Below are positions 41,290-50,266 of a DNA stretch of 64,000 nt, piece by piece. The stretch's first letter is position 1. Every line of letters begins with the position of its first letter. This DNA is from Paenibacillus thiaminolyticus. GTDB lineage: Bacteria > Bacillota > Bacilli > Paenibacillales > Paenibacillaceae. The position numbers were made by a program, and so were the translations under genes. Below the pieces are notes generated by a model. It made no database searches, was not told the origin of the DNA, and saw only the letters and a program-made list of their open reading frames with translations. The stretch lies in NCBI RefSeq assembly GCF_007066085.1, contig NZ_CP041405.1:1178001-1242000 (forward strand). The letters run 5' to 3'.

Positions 41290-42543
41290 TTACACCCACC
41301 CCCGATAGCGCGCCGCTTCAGCTGTCTTGCGCACGCCGACCATATAAGCGGCCAGCCGCATGTCCACTTGCTTCATCTGATGCGTCTCATATACTTTGTT
41401 GAAGCCCTGTGTCATCAGCTGTTGCAGCTTCTGCATAACTTCTTCCTCACTCCAATAGTAGCCTTGGTTGTTCTGAACCCATTCGAAATAAGATACGATG
41501 ACGCCGCCGGCGCTTGCCAAGACGTCCGGCACGAGCAGGATGCCCCGTTCCGTGACAATCTTGGTCGCTTCAATCGTCGTCGGTCCATTGGCCGCTTCGA
41601 CGATAATGCTTGCCTGAATCTGATGGGCATTGTCCTCGGTAATCTGATTCTCAATCGCTGCCGGAACGAGAATATCACAAGGCTGCACGAGCAGTTCTTC
41701 GTTCGTGATCGTATTCTTGAACAGATTGGTGACGGTTCCGAATGAATCCCGGCGGTCTATCAAATCCGGAATGTCTAGCCCTTCCGGATCGTAAAGCGCA
41801 CCGTTGACATCGGAGATACCGACCACCTTCGCTCCCGCTTCATGCATGAACTTGGACAGATAGCTGCCGGCGTTCCCGAAGCCTTGCACGATGACGCGCG
41901 CATCCTTGAGCGCAATACCGCGCACCTTGAGCGCTTCGAAGATCATCATGACGACGCCCTGCGCTGTGGCAGTCTCGCGCCCCTTCGATCCTCCAAGCAC
42001 GATCGGCTTGCCTGTAATGAAGCCCGGGGAGTCGAACTCCCGAATATGGCTGTACTCATCGACCATCCATGCCATCACTTGCGAGTTCGTCATAACGTCC
42101 GGCGCCGGAATGTCTTTGTTCGGACCGACCATCTGGCTAATCGCCCTGACATATCCGCGGCTCAACCGCTCCAGTTCGCCGAACGACATCCGGCGCGGGT
42201 CGCATATAATTCCGCCTTTGCCGCCGCCGTACGGCAAGTCTGCAATTCCGCATTTCAAGCTCATCCAAATGGACAGGGCTTTGACCTCTTCTTCCGTCAC
42301 ATCCGGATGAAAGCGCACGCCTCCCTTAGTTGGACCGACTGCATCGTTATGCTGGGCGCGGAAGCCGGTGAACACCTGAACTTTGCCATCATCCATGCGC
42401 ACCGGTATCCGCACCGTCAGCATGCGAAGAGGCTCCTTCATCAGGTCCACCATATCTTGTCCATAACCCAGACGCTGCAAGGCCTGTTCAATTACGAGCT
42501 GAGTGGAAGCAAGTAGGGAGTTGTGATCAATAGCGGTCATCAT
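41290..42543 (-). CDS. gluD: Glutamate dehydrogenase
   Basis: Interconverts glutamate and 2-oxoglutarate with NAD. The 417-residue hexameric-type enzyme shows the catalytic lysine motif LPYGGGKGGI near residue 116, GPNKDIPAPD, and the Rossmann loop GFGNAGS near 222. It is full length for the RocG/GudB class. It precedes prsW, as gudB does in Bacillus. An RNA hairpin separates it from mecA. Confidence 0.96.
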   Translation of the reverse strand: MMTAIDHNSLLASTQLVIEQALQRLGYGQDMVDLMKEPLRMLTVRIPVRMDDGKVQVFTGFRAQHNDAVGPTKGGVRFHPDVTEEEVKALSIWMSLKCGIADLPYGGGKGGIICDPRRMSFGELERLSRGYVRAISQMVGPNKDIPAPDVMTNSQVMAWMVDEYSHIREFDSPGFITGKPIVLGGSKGRETATAQGVVMMIFEALKVRGIALKDARVIVQGFGNAGSYLSKFMHEAGAKVVGISDVNGALYDPEGLDIPDLIDRRDSFGTVTNLFKNTITNEELLVQPCDILVPAAIENQITEDNAHQIQASIIVEAANGPTTIEATKIVTERGILLVPDVLASAGGVIVSYFEWVQNNQGYYWSEEEVMQKLQQLMTQGFNKVYETHQMKQVDMRLAAYMVGVRKTAEAARYRGWV

Positions 42544-42657
42544 TATTCACCTCATAGGTTTATAGTAGAGAAACTCATTGAACCCGGGTGTCTGGACATT
42601 GAAGTGTCCAATGAGAGCAAGCTTGAATATACTGACTGACATATGATGACAAATGAA

Positions 42658-42699
42658 AACAGGGGACTCGCTCCGTTCCGAAGCGGGCGCTCCCTGTTA
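42658..42699 (-). terminator. Terminator after mecA
   Basis: Outer arms AACAGGGA / TCCCCTGTT, inner GCGCCCGC / GGAGCGAG-type pairing, followed by TTTCATTTG on the minus strand, 16 bp past the stop. Confidence 0.65.
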
Positions 42700-42714
42700 A
42701 TCAACAGAAACCAT

Positions 42715-43335
42715 TTAGGCGTGCCGAGGAGGGAAATGACTGCAAATGACAGAAATCGCATTCTCCGGGAGAATGCAGGTTCCGTACTCCTCCAGAACCG
42801 CGGCTGTTACGGATGCGGCTTCCCCGTACTCTGCAAGAATAGAGACCAGACCTTGCAGACGGTGAGAGTCGAGATCCGCCGGTTCCGCATAATATATCCA
42901 CTGATTATTATATTGGTACAGCGCCCCTGAGACGGAGAAATTAGTATTCACCGTATGGGCCGCCTCGATGAAATGCTCAAAATCGCGGAAAGCGAAAACG
43001 ATGGTGTCGCTCTCTTCCAGCGTCACTTCCATTTCATACACATCATCCAGCTCGTCTTCATCCGCGCCGCTCGCATGATGCCCCGAGCCATCCCAGCGGG
43101 TCCGGGTTACAATGACGACCATGCCTTGGGCAGGCATTGCGAACACTTCTACGGCAAGCGGTCCCGTCGCGTCGAATCCGAGTTCAGTGTAAGCCTGGTC
43201 CATCATTTCCGCGAACAACTCCTGCAGCTTCGTCATCTCGCGCCACAGATCTTCGCGTTGGATCCCGCGCTCCGACAAATCGTCGAACGTAAGAAAAACC
43301 CGAATTTTGTCTTGACTCAGACGTTCGATTTTCAT
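42715..43335 (-). CDS. mecA: Adaptor protein MecA
   Basis: MecA delivers substrates such as ComK to the ClpCP protease. The 206-residue protein starts MKIERLSQDKIRVFLTFDDL, typical of the family, has an acidic linker (DEDELDDVYE, about 88-97) and a C-terminal ClpC-binding domain with FRDFEHFI and LAEYGE. The ATG follows AAAGGAGGG; seven upstream codons are excluded. Confidence 0.94.
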   Translation of the reverse strand: MKIERLSQDKIRVFLTFDDLSERGIQREDLWREMTKLQELFAEMMDQAYTELGFDATGPLAVEVFAMPAQGMVVIVTRTRWDGSGHHASGADEDELDDVYEMEVTLEESDTIVFAFRDFEHFIEAAHTVNTNFSVSGALYQYNNQWIYYAEPADLDSHRLQGLVSILAEYGEAASVTAAVLEEYGTCILPENAISVICSHFPPRHA

Positions 43336-43498
43336 GGACAGGACCCTCCTTTGCAACTTCGGTTATAACAGATTATGAAGCAACATATAATATGTGCTGA
43401 AAATGGTTCCTTGTAACCTCATGTTATCATTAATTCAAATGTTTTGCACTACATAAAATAGCCTGTTCGCATCTTCTTAGGTATGTACTGGAAATACC

Positions 43499-43532
43499 CA
43501 AAAAAGCCGTCGATGAACGCTCGACGGCTTTT
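43499..43532. terminator. Bidirectional terminator
   Basis: AAAAAGCCGTCGA / TCGACGGCTTTT with a seven-base loop, T-rich on the exit side in both directions. It ends the 43601-44041 unit. Confidence 0.85.
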
Positions 43533-43600
43533 GTTGCCGGTTGCTCGATCAAGACGGCCGAATCGGCTGCATGATCGTGCAGCCATTGCTTGCTATTCCA

Positions 43601-44041
43601 TTAGTGGCGGGCTTGCTCCTGCATATCCGATTTGGACTCGAACGGCTGTACCGAAGTCTTCAAGGCGTTATGGGCGCTCGTGGAAGCAGCCGAAGAATTC
43701 ATGGATGAAGGCAGCGGAGCCAGCCCGTTCTCGCTCAGAATCGCGTCAACCTTGCGCTTGACTTCCGGATCGCGATCGATCAGCTGCTTAACTTTGTCCA
43801 GGCTGAACTCGTTCGCGTTCGATTGGCCGGCCGCTTTGGTCATGGCGCTGCCCATGTCAGCCAGATTGGACATCATTGCAGAGTCCATCATTTTGTTTTT
43901 CGCTTTGCCCATCACGTCCTGCATCACGTCTCCAGCCAACTGAAGCTTGGACTGCAGGTTCGCAAGCGAGCGGCGATCGGCCATATACATGCCGGCGATT
44001 ACACCGAGAGCCGTCCCGGTAAAAAATGCCCTCATATTCAC
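43601..44041 (-). CDS. YtxH-like membrane-anchored protein
   Basis: A 146-residue protein with a short N-terminal hydrophobic segment containing GTALGVIAGMYMADRRS (about 9-25), as in YtxH-type proteins, then a helical Met/Lys-rich region and a polar Ser/Ala-rich tail. Starts at GTG after GGAGGG, with ATG two codons later. The function is unknown. It is monocistronic by its terminator. Confidence 0.65.
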   Translation of the reverse strand: MNMRAFFTGTALGVIAGMYMADRRSLANLQSKLQLAGDVMQDVMGKAKNKMMDSAMMSNLADMGSAMTKAAGQSNANEFSLDKVKQLIDRDPEVKRKVDAILSENGLAPLPSSMNSSAASTSAHNALKTSVQPFESKSDMQEQARH

Positions 44042-44170
44042 TGCTGTTCCCTCCTCGATTATTAGGATTCAGTAGTTAGTGTGGTCGCCGCCCACCTGAA
44101 CCATGCGCAATAAATTCAGGAAACAATGGGATAGGCCATCGCCGGTACCGCCAGATCCGTCCCTTGCTTG

Positions 44171-44980
44171 TCAACGTGCCCGAAGCGTAATGAAATGAAC
44201 CTCCGGCGGGCTGCACAAGCGAACAGGGGCATGCGAGGTCCCATATCCCCTGCTGATGAACAATCGTGTGCGGTGTCCGTCCTTGCCAGCGAACGCATAC
44301 CAGCCAGCCAAGTATTGGCGGTAAAACTTCCCTGTCCGGATAGGTCCGAACCCGGGCAAGCAAATTTGTCCCCCATGAGTATGTCCGGACAAGACCAAAT
44401 CGATGCCCTCCATATTCTCGCGGCGAAGGGAGAGCGGATCATGAGTAACGACGATGGTGCACCCCGGCCGCTCCCGGACGTCAAGCATACTGAGCTTGAC
44501 GTTCGTTCTTCCCGTACTGAAGTCATCCCAGCCGACCAGCCATATCCCCGCTCCGTCCCGCTCTAGGCGGATAGCTTCATTGTCCAGCAGCTTCACGCCC
44601 AATTCCCTCAGCATATCGTCAAGCCTGCGGATATCGGTGTTGTAATCATGATTGCCATGAACGGCAACGACCGGCCCAAGGCGAGACAGCATCCGTATGT
44701 TATGTCTGCACCGTTCGAGCGGAACGCCGGCTTCCGTCATATCGCCACCAACAATGACGAGATCCGCCTTGCTATGCTGCAGCAGAGCCGCCAGCTCCCG
44801 CTCGGTAATGGTCCGCCGATGAATATCGGAAATAAAAAACAAGCGGGTGCCGTCGAAAGATGACGGCAGCCGCATTAACGACACTTCCTCTTCTACTATG
44901 TTACAACCGCTCGCTTCCCGCAACATGTAGCCCGTAACGGCACAGAAGCCCAGTACAACAAGACCGATCACAGCAATCAT
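44171..44980 (-). CDS. Membrane-anchored metallophosphoesterase
   Basis: A 269-residue calcineurin-like phosphoesterase with one N-terminal membrane helix (about 3-20). The five metal motifs are present in order: DIHRR (52-56), GGDMTE, GNHDYN, VVTHDP and SGHTHGGQ. Similar to Bacillus YkuE-type proteins, for which lipid or cell-wall-linked phosphate substrates have been suggested. It starts six bases after the stop of the 131-residue gene, with GGAGGG overlapping that gene. Confidence 0.88.
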   Translation of the reverse strand: MIAVIGLVVLGFCAVTGYMLREASGCNIVEEEVSLMRLPSSFDGTRLFFISDIHRRTITERELAALLQHSKADLVIVGGDMTEAGVPLERCRHNIRMLSRLGPVVAVHGNHDYNTDIRRLDDMLRELGVKLLDNEAIRLERDGAGIWLVGWDDFSTGRTNVKLSMLDVRERPGCTIVVTHDPLSLRRENMEGIDLVLSGHTHGGQICLPGFGPIRTGKFYRQYLAGWYAFAGKDGHRTRLFISRGYGTSHAPVRLCSPPEVHFITLRAR

Positions 44981-44986
44981 GGCGAA

Positions 44987-45382
44987 TTATCCCTCCAACG
45001 CCATCTTATGCCGCCCCCACAAGAAGAGCGCGATTAAAAGCCCGATAAACAGCAAAAACAATATATTATAAAACCATTGCGTAATTTTTGCGTAGTTGGA
45101 AGGATGCAATTCTTTGCGGGATGGCAAATAACGATCTTCATCCTCTTCCTCATCAAGGAGAGCCCCCGCATGTTCTCCCGGTTCGTCTCCCTGATGCTTC
45201 GGTGCTGTTGTCGTGGTGTCTGGATGGGACCCGGCTGCCTCCTTGCCTGATGCGGAAGCCTTGGGCGCCGAATCTTCCCGCAGCCGGCGCAGCGCAGTGA
45301 GCGCCGGACTGTCTTCCATGTCGGGGGCCGCAGATCTGCGAGTGAACCCGCGGAATGACGGGTCAGGCCGCTTCTCGCTCAT
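44987..45382 (-). CDS. Hypothetical tail-anchored protein
   Basis: A 131-residue protein with a long polar, low-complexity N-terminal region (Ser/Ala/Asp-rich, with an EEEDED acidic run near 80) and a single C-terminal membrane helix (about 105-124). It overlaps the CPBP gene stop by four bases and is next to the phosphoesterase, suggesting a three-gene operon. I do not recognise it. Confidence 0.65.
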   Translation of the reverse strand: MSEKRPDPSFRGFTRRSAAPDMEDSPALTALRRLREDSAPKASASGKEAAGSHPDTTTTAPKHQGDEPGEHAGALLDEEEDEDRYLPSRKELHPSNYAKITQWFYNILFLLFIGLLIALFLWGRHKMALEG

Positions 45383-45969
45383 AATTCCCTCCGAAAGCGT
45401 AAAATAAGTCCCATAATCAAATCAATGAAAAAGTGAGCCGCAATAGGCGCCCACAATGTTCCCGTCCATTCGTAGACGGTTCCAAGCGCATAGCTGATAA
45501 GAAATACCATCAGTGTCGGCAGCCAATGGCGCAAATAGCGGACATGGATCGCGGCGAACAAAATACTGGTCCAGTACGGGCCAAAAGCATACTGTACCGC
45601 CCCCCGGAACAGCAGTTCTTCACATATGCCCACAATAAGACAAATGACGACAATATGCCACACTGGCCGCTTGCCGAACAGCTTCTCGTTCATGCCCCCG
45701 TCGTCTGTCATTTCCTCCGGCATGAATTGCGATACGGCAATATCGATGAGCACGACGGCGACCGCCAATCCAGCACCCCACCACAGCCACTGCCATCCTT
45801 CCGGCAGCACCAGCAGGGCGAACGGATTTCTGCCCTGCAGCCATATCCATATCAATGCTGCCAATAGGGTCAAGCCTTGCGTCAGATACAGGTTAAGAAG
45901 CAGAAGGCGATCGTCGAGTTCGTGAACACGAACCTGCCGTTCTTTAAATTGATTCCATTTCTGTTTCAT
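45379..45969 (-). CDS. CPBP family intramembrane metalloprotease
   Basis: A 196-residue membrane protein of the Abi/CaaX-protease type. The catalytic motif EELLFRG lies near residue 117, followed by a His in FAAIHVRYL near 139 and AHFFID near 180. About five membrane segments. Substrates are unknown; relatives in Firmicutes cut anti-sigma factors or process peptides. It is the first gene of a three-gene minus-strand unit. Confidence 0.85.
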   Translation of the reverse strand: MKQKWNQFKERQVRVHELDDRLLLLNLYLTQGLTLLAALIWIWLQGRNPFALLVLPEGWQWLWWGAGLAVAVVLIDIAVSQFMPEEMTDDGGMNEKLFGKRPVWHIVVICLIVGICEELLFRGAVQYAFGPYWTSILFAAIHVRYLRHWLPTLMVFLISYALGTVYEWTGTLWAPIAAHFFIDLIMGLILRFRREL

Positions 45970-46073
45970 TTAATCCCTGCCTTACCGATATATACACGAA
46001 GATGCAACTAAAGTTGCGACGAACCGACAGATGAATCATATCAGAAAAAATGACTTCGATACAACCTCAGCCA

Positions 46074-46103
46074 TTGCAATCGGCTCGATACTTCCTCTAC
46101 AAT
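46074..46103 (+). promoter_or_regulatory. Probable promoter of ppa
   Basis: TTGCAA and TACAAT with an 18-base spacer, 73 bp before the ppa ATG. Confidence 0.5.
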
Positions 46104-46176
46104 AGGTAAAGTTAGCAATGATTACCACCCCGCCGTCCGGACGAAAACGAACATGTCATGAAGGAGGCAACTCGGT

Positions 46177-46668
46177 ATGTCCAAATTGGTCGTAGAGGCT
46201 TTCATCGAAATTCCTGCTGGAAGCCAAAACAAATATGAGTATGACAAGGAAAAAGGCCGATTCATTCTCGATCGCGTTCTCTACTCTCCGATGCATTATC
46301 CAACGGAATACGGGTATTTGAACGGTACGCTGGCAGAGGACGGAGATCCGCTTGACATTCTCGTTCTTACCACCTTCCCGACTTTCCCGGGCTGCGTCAT
46401 CGAGTCCCGCGTCATCGGAGTGCTCGTCATGTCGGACGACAAAGGCCGCGACGAGAAGCTCCTCGCCGTCCCAACGAAGGATCCGCGCTGGAATGAAGTC
46501 AAGTCCCTGCACGACGTACCGCCGCATCTTTTGCGCGAAATCTCGCACTTCTTTCAAGTCTATAAAGATTTGGAGAACAAGAAGACAACCATTGAAGGCT
46601 GGAAGGATGCCGAATTCGCTAAAAATCTGTACGAACAGAGCATTGTCCGATACAAGGCATCCAAATAA
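46177..46668 (+). CDS. ppa: Inorganic pyrophosphatase, family I
   Basis: Hydrolyses pyrophosphate to orthophosphate and so drives biosynthesis. The 163-residue soluble enzyme has the family I signature EDGDPLDILV near residue 54-63 with its metal-binding aspartates, and YPTEYGY just before. Many Bacilli use a family II enzyme instead. One of only two plus-strand genes here; a GGAGG site lies before the ATG. Confidence 0.95.
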   Translation: MSKLVVEAFIEIPAGSQNKYEYDKEKGRFILDRVLYSPMHYPTEYGYLNGTLAEDGDPLDILVLTTFPTFPGCVIESRVIGVLVMSDDKGRDEKLLAVPTKDPRWNEVKSLHDVPPHLLREISHFFQVYKDLENKKTTIEGWKDAEFAKNLYEQSIVRYKASK

Positions 46669-46714
46669 CCGCTTTCACTTCTGTTTTCGCTATATTATGC
46701 CGTTTTTCATCCTA

Positions 46715-46743
46715 TTGACACCGATCAGGAAGCGTGATACATT
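46715..46743 (+). promoter_or_regulatory. Sigma-A promoter of serA leader
   Basis: Perfect TTGACA and TACATT (one mismatch) with a 17-base spacer. Transcription should start near 46750, at the beginning of the T-box leader. Confidence 0.85.
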
Positions 46744-46749
46744 AAATGA

Positions 46750-47044
46750 AATTTCATGATGTAATACGGTGAAGGAAAAGAACAGATGCAGAAGCCTCCA
46801 GAGAGCCGATGGGTGGTGGGAATCGGCGGCAGACCATACTGTTCCAGCGTTCCGGAGTTGTTGTGCTGAAGCTTGCAGGAGGCAAGTGCGTAGGTCCGAC
46901 CGGCTAGAGCCCGTTACCGCTCGGCATCTCGCTCCCGAGATGGTCAAGGTCTGGCGCACAAGCGCCGGGCGAATAAGGGTGGCACCACGGAAGAAGACTC
47001 TCGTCCCTTACTACGGTCGTAGTATGCGGACGGGAGTTTTTTTA
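46750..47044 (+). promoter_or_regulatory. T-box riboswitch, probably serine-specific
   Basis: The leader has the conserved AGAGAG-stem with TGGTGGGAA (46800-46825), a CCGGAGTTGTTGTGCTGAA region and the T-box AAGGGTGGCACCACGG at 46975-46990. The base after TGG is C, which pairs with discriminator G, as in tRNA-Ser. It ends in an intrinsic terminator. Uncharged tRNA binding should favour the antiterminator and allow serA transcription. Serine specificity is inferred from serA; I could not fix the specifier codon. Confidence 0.93.
46997..47044 (+). terminator. T-box regulatory terminator
   Basis: ACTCTCGTCC / GGACGGGAGT arms followed by eight T residues. Part of the T-box switch. Confidence 0.9.
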
Positions 47045-47081
47045 TAGATAACTATAATGTAGATATTGGGAGGAGATATCC

Positions 47082-48668
47082 ATGTTTAAAGTACTCGTAT
47101 CGGATCCGATCAGCGATTTCGGCATCCAGCAGCTGGTCGACGCTCAGGATGTGACGGTCCTGAAGAAGACTGGATTGTCGGAAGACGAGCTGATCGACAT
47201 CATCGGCGATGTCGACGCCCTGCTCGTTCGCAGCCAGACGCGGGTAACGGCGCGCATCATGGAAGCCGCCAAGCAGCTCAAGGTTATCGGACGCGCCGGT
47301 GTCGGTGTCGACAACATCGATCTGGAAGCCGCGACGAAGCGGGGGATCATCGTTATCAATGCGCCGGACGGCAACACGATCACGACCTGCGAGCATGCTT
47401 TCGCCATGATGATGGCCTTATCGCGCCATATTCCGCAAGCGTACGTGAAGACAATCAGCGGCGTATGGGACCGCAAATCATTCCTTGGCGTTGAATTGAT
47501 GAACAAGACGCTCGGCGTGCTCGGCATGGGCCGCATCGGAAGCGAGGTTGCGAAGCGCGCCAAGGTGTTCGGCATGGAAGTCATCGGGTACGATCCGTTC
47601 ATGACGGACGAGCGGGCGGAGAAGCTTGGGGTCAAGCTTGGCACGGTAGACGAGATTATCCGCGCGGCTGATTTCATCACTGTCCATACTCCGCTGACCG
47701 ACGAGACGCGCCATATGATTTCCCGTCCGCAGTTCGAAGTGATGAAGCGGGGAATGCGCATCATCAACTGTGCTCGCGGCGGCATTATCGATGAAGGGGC
47801 GCTTATTGAAGCGATTGACGAGGGCATCGTAGCCGGAGCGGCCTTCGACGTATTCGAGGCAGAACCGCCGGCGGCTGACCATCCGTTCTTGAGTCATCCC
47901 AAGATCATTGTTACGCCTCACCTGGGCGCATCGACGGTCGAGGCCCAAGAGAACGTGGCCGTAGACGTCTCGGAGCAGGTATTGCATATTTTGCGGAACG
48001 AACCGTTCAAAAATGCGGTGAATATGCCGCCGGTCGCGCCAAGCGTGCTGAAGAAGATCCAGCCTTACTTCAAGCTCGCCGAGAAGCTGGGCCAATTCGC
48101 CGGTCAAATGGCCAAAAGCCCTGTCATGGAGATTGTCGTCAATTATTGCGGCGATCTGGCCGAGGTGGATACCCAGCCGATTACGCGCCACATTCTTAAA
48201 GGCGTGCTCTCCCGCCATCTTGGCTCCGATGTGAACGAAGTCAATTCGATGCATCTCGCCAAGGTTCGCGACATCCATATTTTGGTGGAGAAATCCCATA
48301 TCGCCAAAGGCTTCACGAATCTGCTGACGGTCAAGCTGCGCACCAGCACCGAGGAAAGGCTCGTAGCCGGCACGCTGCTGAACGGATACGGAGAACGGAT
48401 CGTCCAGATCGACAAATATACGGTCGATTTGGTGCCGGAAGGCTATCTCCTTCTAATCTCGCATCATGACAAGCCGGGCGTCATCGGACTAGTCGGCTCC
48501 CTGCTCGGCAACAACGGCGTGAACATCGCGACGATGCAGGTCGGCCGGAAAATCGCCGGCGGAGACGCGATTATGGTGCTGTCCGTAGACAAGTCGGTGC
48601 CGCAGGATGTCCTTGCGGAGCTGAAAGCCCATTCGGACATCAATAAAGCGAAAGTCATCGTATTATAA
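47082..48668 (+). CDS. serA: D-3-phosphoglycerate dehydrogenase
   Basis: First committed step of serine synthesis: 3-phosphoglycerate to 3-phosphohydroxypyruvate with NAD. The 528-residue long-form enzyme has the NAD-binding GVLGMGRIGSEVAKR near residue 145, catalytic Arg/Glu/His regions (NCARGGIIDE, FEAEPP, TPHLGAST), an intervening domain and a C-terminal ACT domain (about 455-528) for serine feedback. The ATG follows GGGAGGAG 37 bp after the T-box terminator. Confidence 0.97.
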   Translation: MFKVLVSDPISDFGIQQLVDAQDVTVLKKTGLSEDELIDIIGDVDALLVRSQTRVTARIMEAAKQLKVIGRAGVGVDNIDLEAATKRGIIVINAPDGNTITTCEHAFAMMMALSRHIPQAYVKTISGVWDRKSFLGVELMNKTLGVLGMGRIGSEVAKRAKVFGMEVIGYDPFMTDERAEKLGVKLGTVDEIIRAADFITVHTPLTDETRHMISRPQFEVMKRGMRIINCARGGIIDEGALIEAIDEGIVAGAAFDVFEAEPPAADHPFLSHPKIIVTPHLGASTVEAQENVAVDVSEQVLHILRNEPFKNAVNMPPVAPSVLKKIQPYFKLAEKLGQFAGQMAKSPVMEIVVNYCGDLAEVDTQPITRHILKGVLSRHLGSDVNEVNSMHLAKVRDIHILVEKSHIAKGFTNLLTVKLRTSTEERLVAGTLLNGYGERIVQIDKYTVDLVPEGYLLLISHHDKPGVIGLVGSLLGNNGVNIATMQVGRKIAGGDAIMVLSVDKSVPQDVLAELKAHSDINKAKVIVL

Positions 48669-48779
48669 CGAAAAGTTGCCCGGATCAAGCCAAGCAATTG
48701 CGGCATGTTCCACGGACAACAAGATTTTAGTAAAAAATCCGGCTTGCTCTGACATCATTAGCGGATTGCCGCACGACAC

Positions 48780-48817
48780 AAAACTCCCTTCTCCGCCAAG
48801 CGGAAAAGGGAGTTTTC
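48780..48817. terminator. Bidirectional terminator between serA and resE
   Basis: AAAACTCCCTT / AAGGGAGTTTT with an inner CCGC/GCGG stem. It serves both convergent genes. Confidence 0.85.
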
Positions 48818-48825
48818 TCATTTCG

Positions 48826-50265
48826 TCATGCGTTCTCTTTTTGTGACACCGGGATCGGGAGTTGAATGGTGAACGTTGTCCCCTCGCCCTGAATGCTATG
48901 AACCTGAATAGAGCCCTTGTGGGCCTCCACAATATTTTTGACGATAGCCAGACCCAATCCGGTTCCGCCGGTTGCTTCCCGCTTGCGGGCCTTATCCGCC
49001 TTGTAGAAGCGGTCGAAAATATAGGGGAGATCCTCAGACGGTATGCCCTGGCCGTGGTCCCGAACGACGATGCTGAGCATCTCGCCGCCGTCGGCCGCAA
49101 TACCGCGGCTTGTAGAGAGGCCGATTTCCTCGCCGGCCGAGGAATGCCGCATCGCATTGTCCAGCAAATTGGTCAGCACCTGCTCCAGCCGATCCTCGTC
49201 AGCGGCGGGCAGTACCGGATCATGCGCTTCGAGCTTCAGCACGATCGGAATCTGCTGTTCCTTCGCGAGCACCGTATATTTGCGGTATACGCGGTGAATC
49301 AGTTCATTCAGGTCGGTCTCGTTCCAATGCATCTGCATATGGCCCGATTCCATCTTGGCCAGATCAAGCAGATCTTTGACGAGGCGGCCCATGCGCAGCG
49401 ATTCATCATGAATGACCTGAACCAGTTCCTGCCGTTCCTCCGGGGAGGCTGCGATATCATCCATCAGCGCCTCGCTGTACCCTTGCAGCATGGAGAGCGG
49501 GGTGCGAATCTCATGGGACACATTGGCGACGAAGTCCGTCCGCATCTTCTCGAGCTTGACTTCCTCCGTAATATCCCGCAGCACGGCGACCGCCCCGCGT
49601 ACGCGGCTGTCGGCATGGAGCGGGCCCATCACGACCGACCATACTTCCTTCTGCACATGTACCCGCGCTGTGACTTCCTTTCCTTCCTTGACGACCGTGT
49701 GGAAATAAGGCTCCAACGGATCGGGAACCGCCGAAGATTCGGCCCCCTCCTCTTGAATGTTCCACTCCATCTGATTCCAGGTGTTCAGAATCGCTTCGCC
49801 CTGCGGATTCGTGAGCAGCATCTGACCGGCCGCGTCGAACGTAATCACCGCGTCGGTCATGCTCCGCAGCACGCTCGCCAAATGCTCCTTCTCATGCTGC
49901 AGATCCTGAATCGTCAGCTTCAACTCCTCCGCCATATGGTTGAACGTGCGCGACAACTCGCCAATCTCGTCGGAGGAGCGTATCGTCACCTTCGTGGAAT
50001 ATTCTCCTTGCCGGATCGTGTCCGCGGCCTCCTTCAGCTTGCGGAGCGGCTGCGTAATCTTCGTGAACAGGAACAACGCGAAGAACGTCGTCAGCGAGAA
50101 TCCGGTAATCGCGGTATAGACGAACAATTGCTTAATGTCATTCGGATGCGCGAAGTTGCTGTCAATGTACGGCAGCAGATATACGCCCAATGTCGCCATG
50201 ACGAAGGCGACGAGGCCGATGATGGTCATCCATAGCTTTCCGACAATGCTTCGCCAAAATTTCAC
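48826..50265 (-). CDS. resE: Sensor histidine kinase ResE
   Basis: Partner of ResD in control of anaerobic and respiratory genes. The 479-residue protein has two membrane helices (about 13-32 and 50-69), a HAMP domain, a PAS domain (about 130-245), the phosphoacceptor SHEIRTPL near residue 267 and the ATPase motifs NLLDNAMRHS, DHGQGIP and GGTGLGLAI. The loop between the membrane helices is only about 17 residues, much shorter than the large extracytoplasmic domain I recall for Bacillus ResE. It starts one base after resD. Confidence 0.93.
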   Translation of the reverse strand: MKFWRSIVGKLWMTIIGLVAFVMATLGVYLLPYIDSNFAHPNDIKQLFVYTAITGFSLTTFFALFLFTKITQPLRKLKEAADTIRQGEYSTKVTIRSSDEIGELSRTFNHMAEELKLTIQDLQHEKEHLASVLRSMTDAVITFDAAGQMLLTNPQGEAILNTWNQMEWNIQEEGAESSAVPDPLEPYFHTVVKEGKEVTARVHVQKEVWSVVMGPLHADSRVRGAVAVLRDITEEVKLEKMRTDFVANVSHEIRTPLSMLQGYSEALMDDIAASPEERQELVQVIHDESLRMGRLVKDLLDLAKMESGHMQMHWNETDLNELIHRVYRKYTVLAKEQQIPIVLKLEAHDPVLPAADEDRLEQVLTNLLDNAMRHSSAGEEIGLSTSRGIAADGGEMLSIVVRDHGQGIPSEDLPYIFDRFYKADKARKREATGGTGLGLAIVKNIVEAHKGSIQVHSIQGEGTTFTIQLPIPVSQKENA

Positions 50266-50266
50266 G

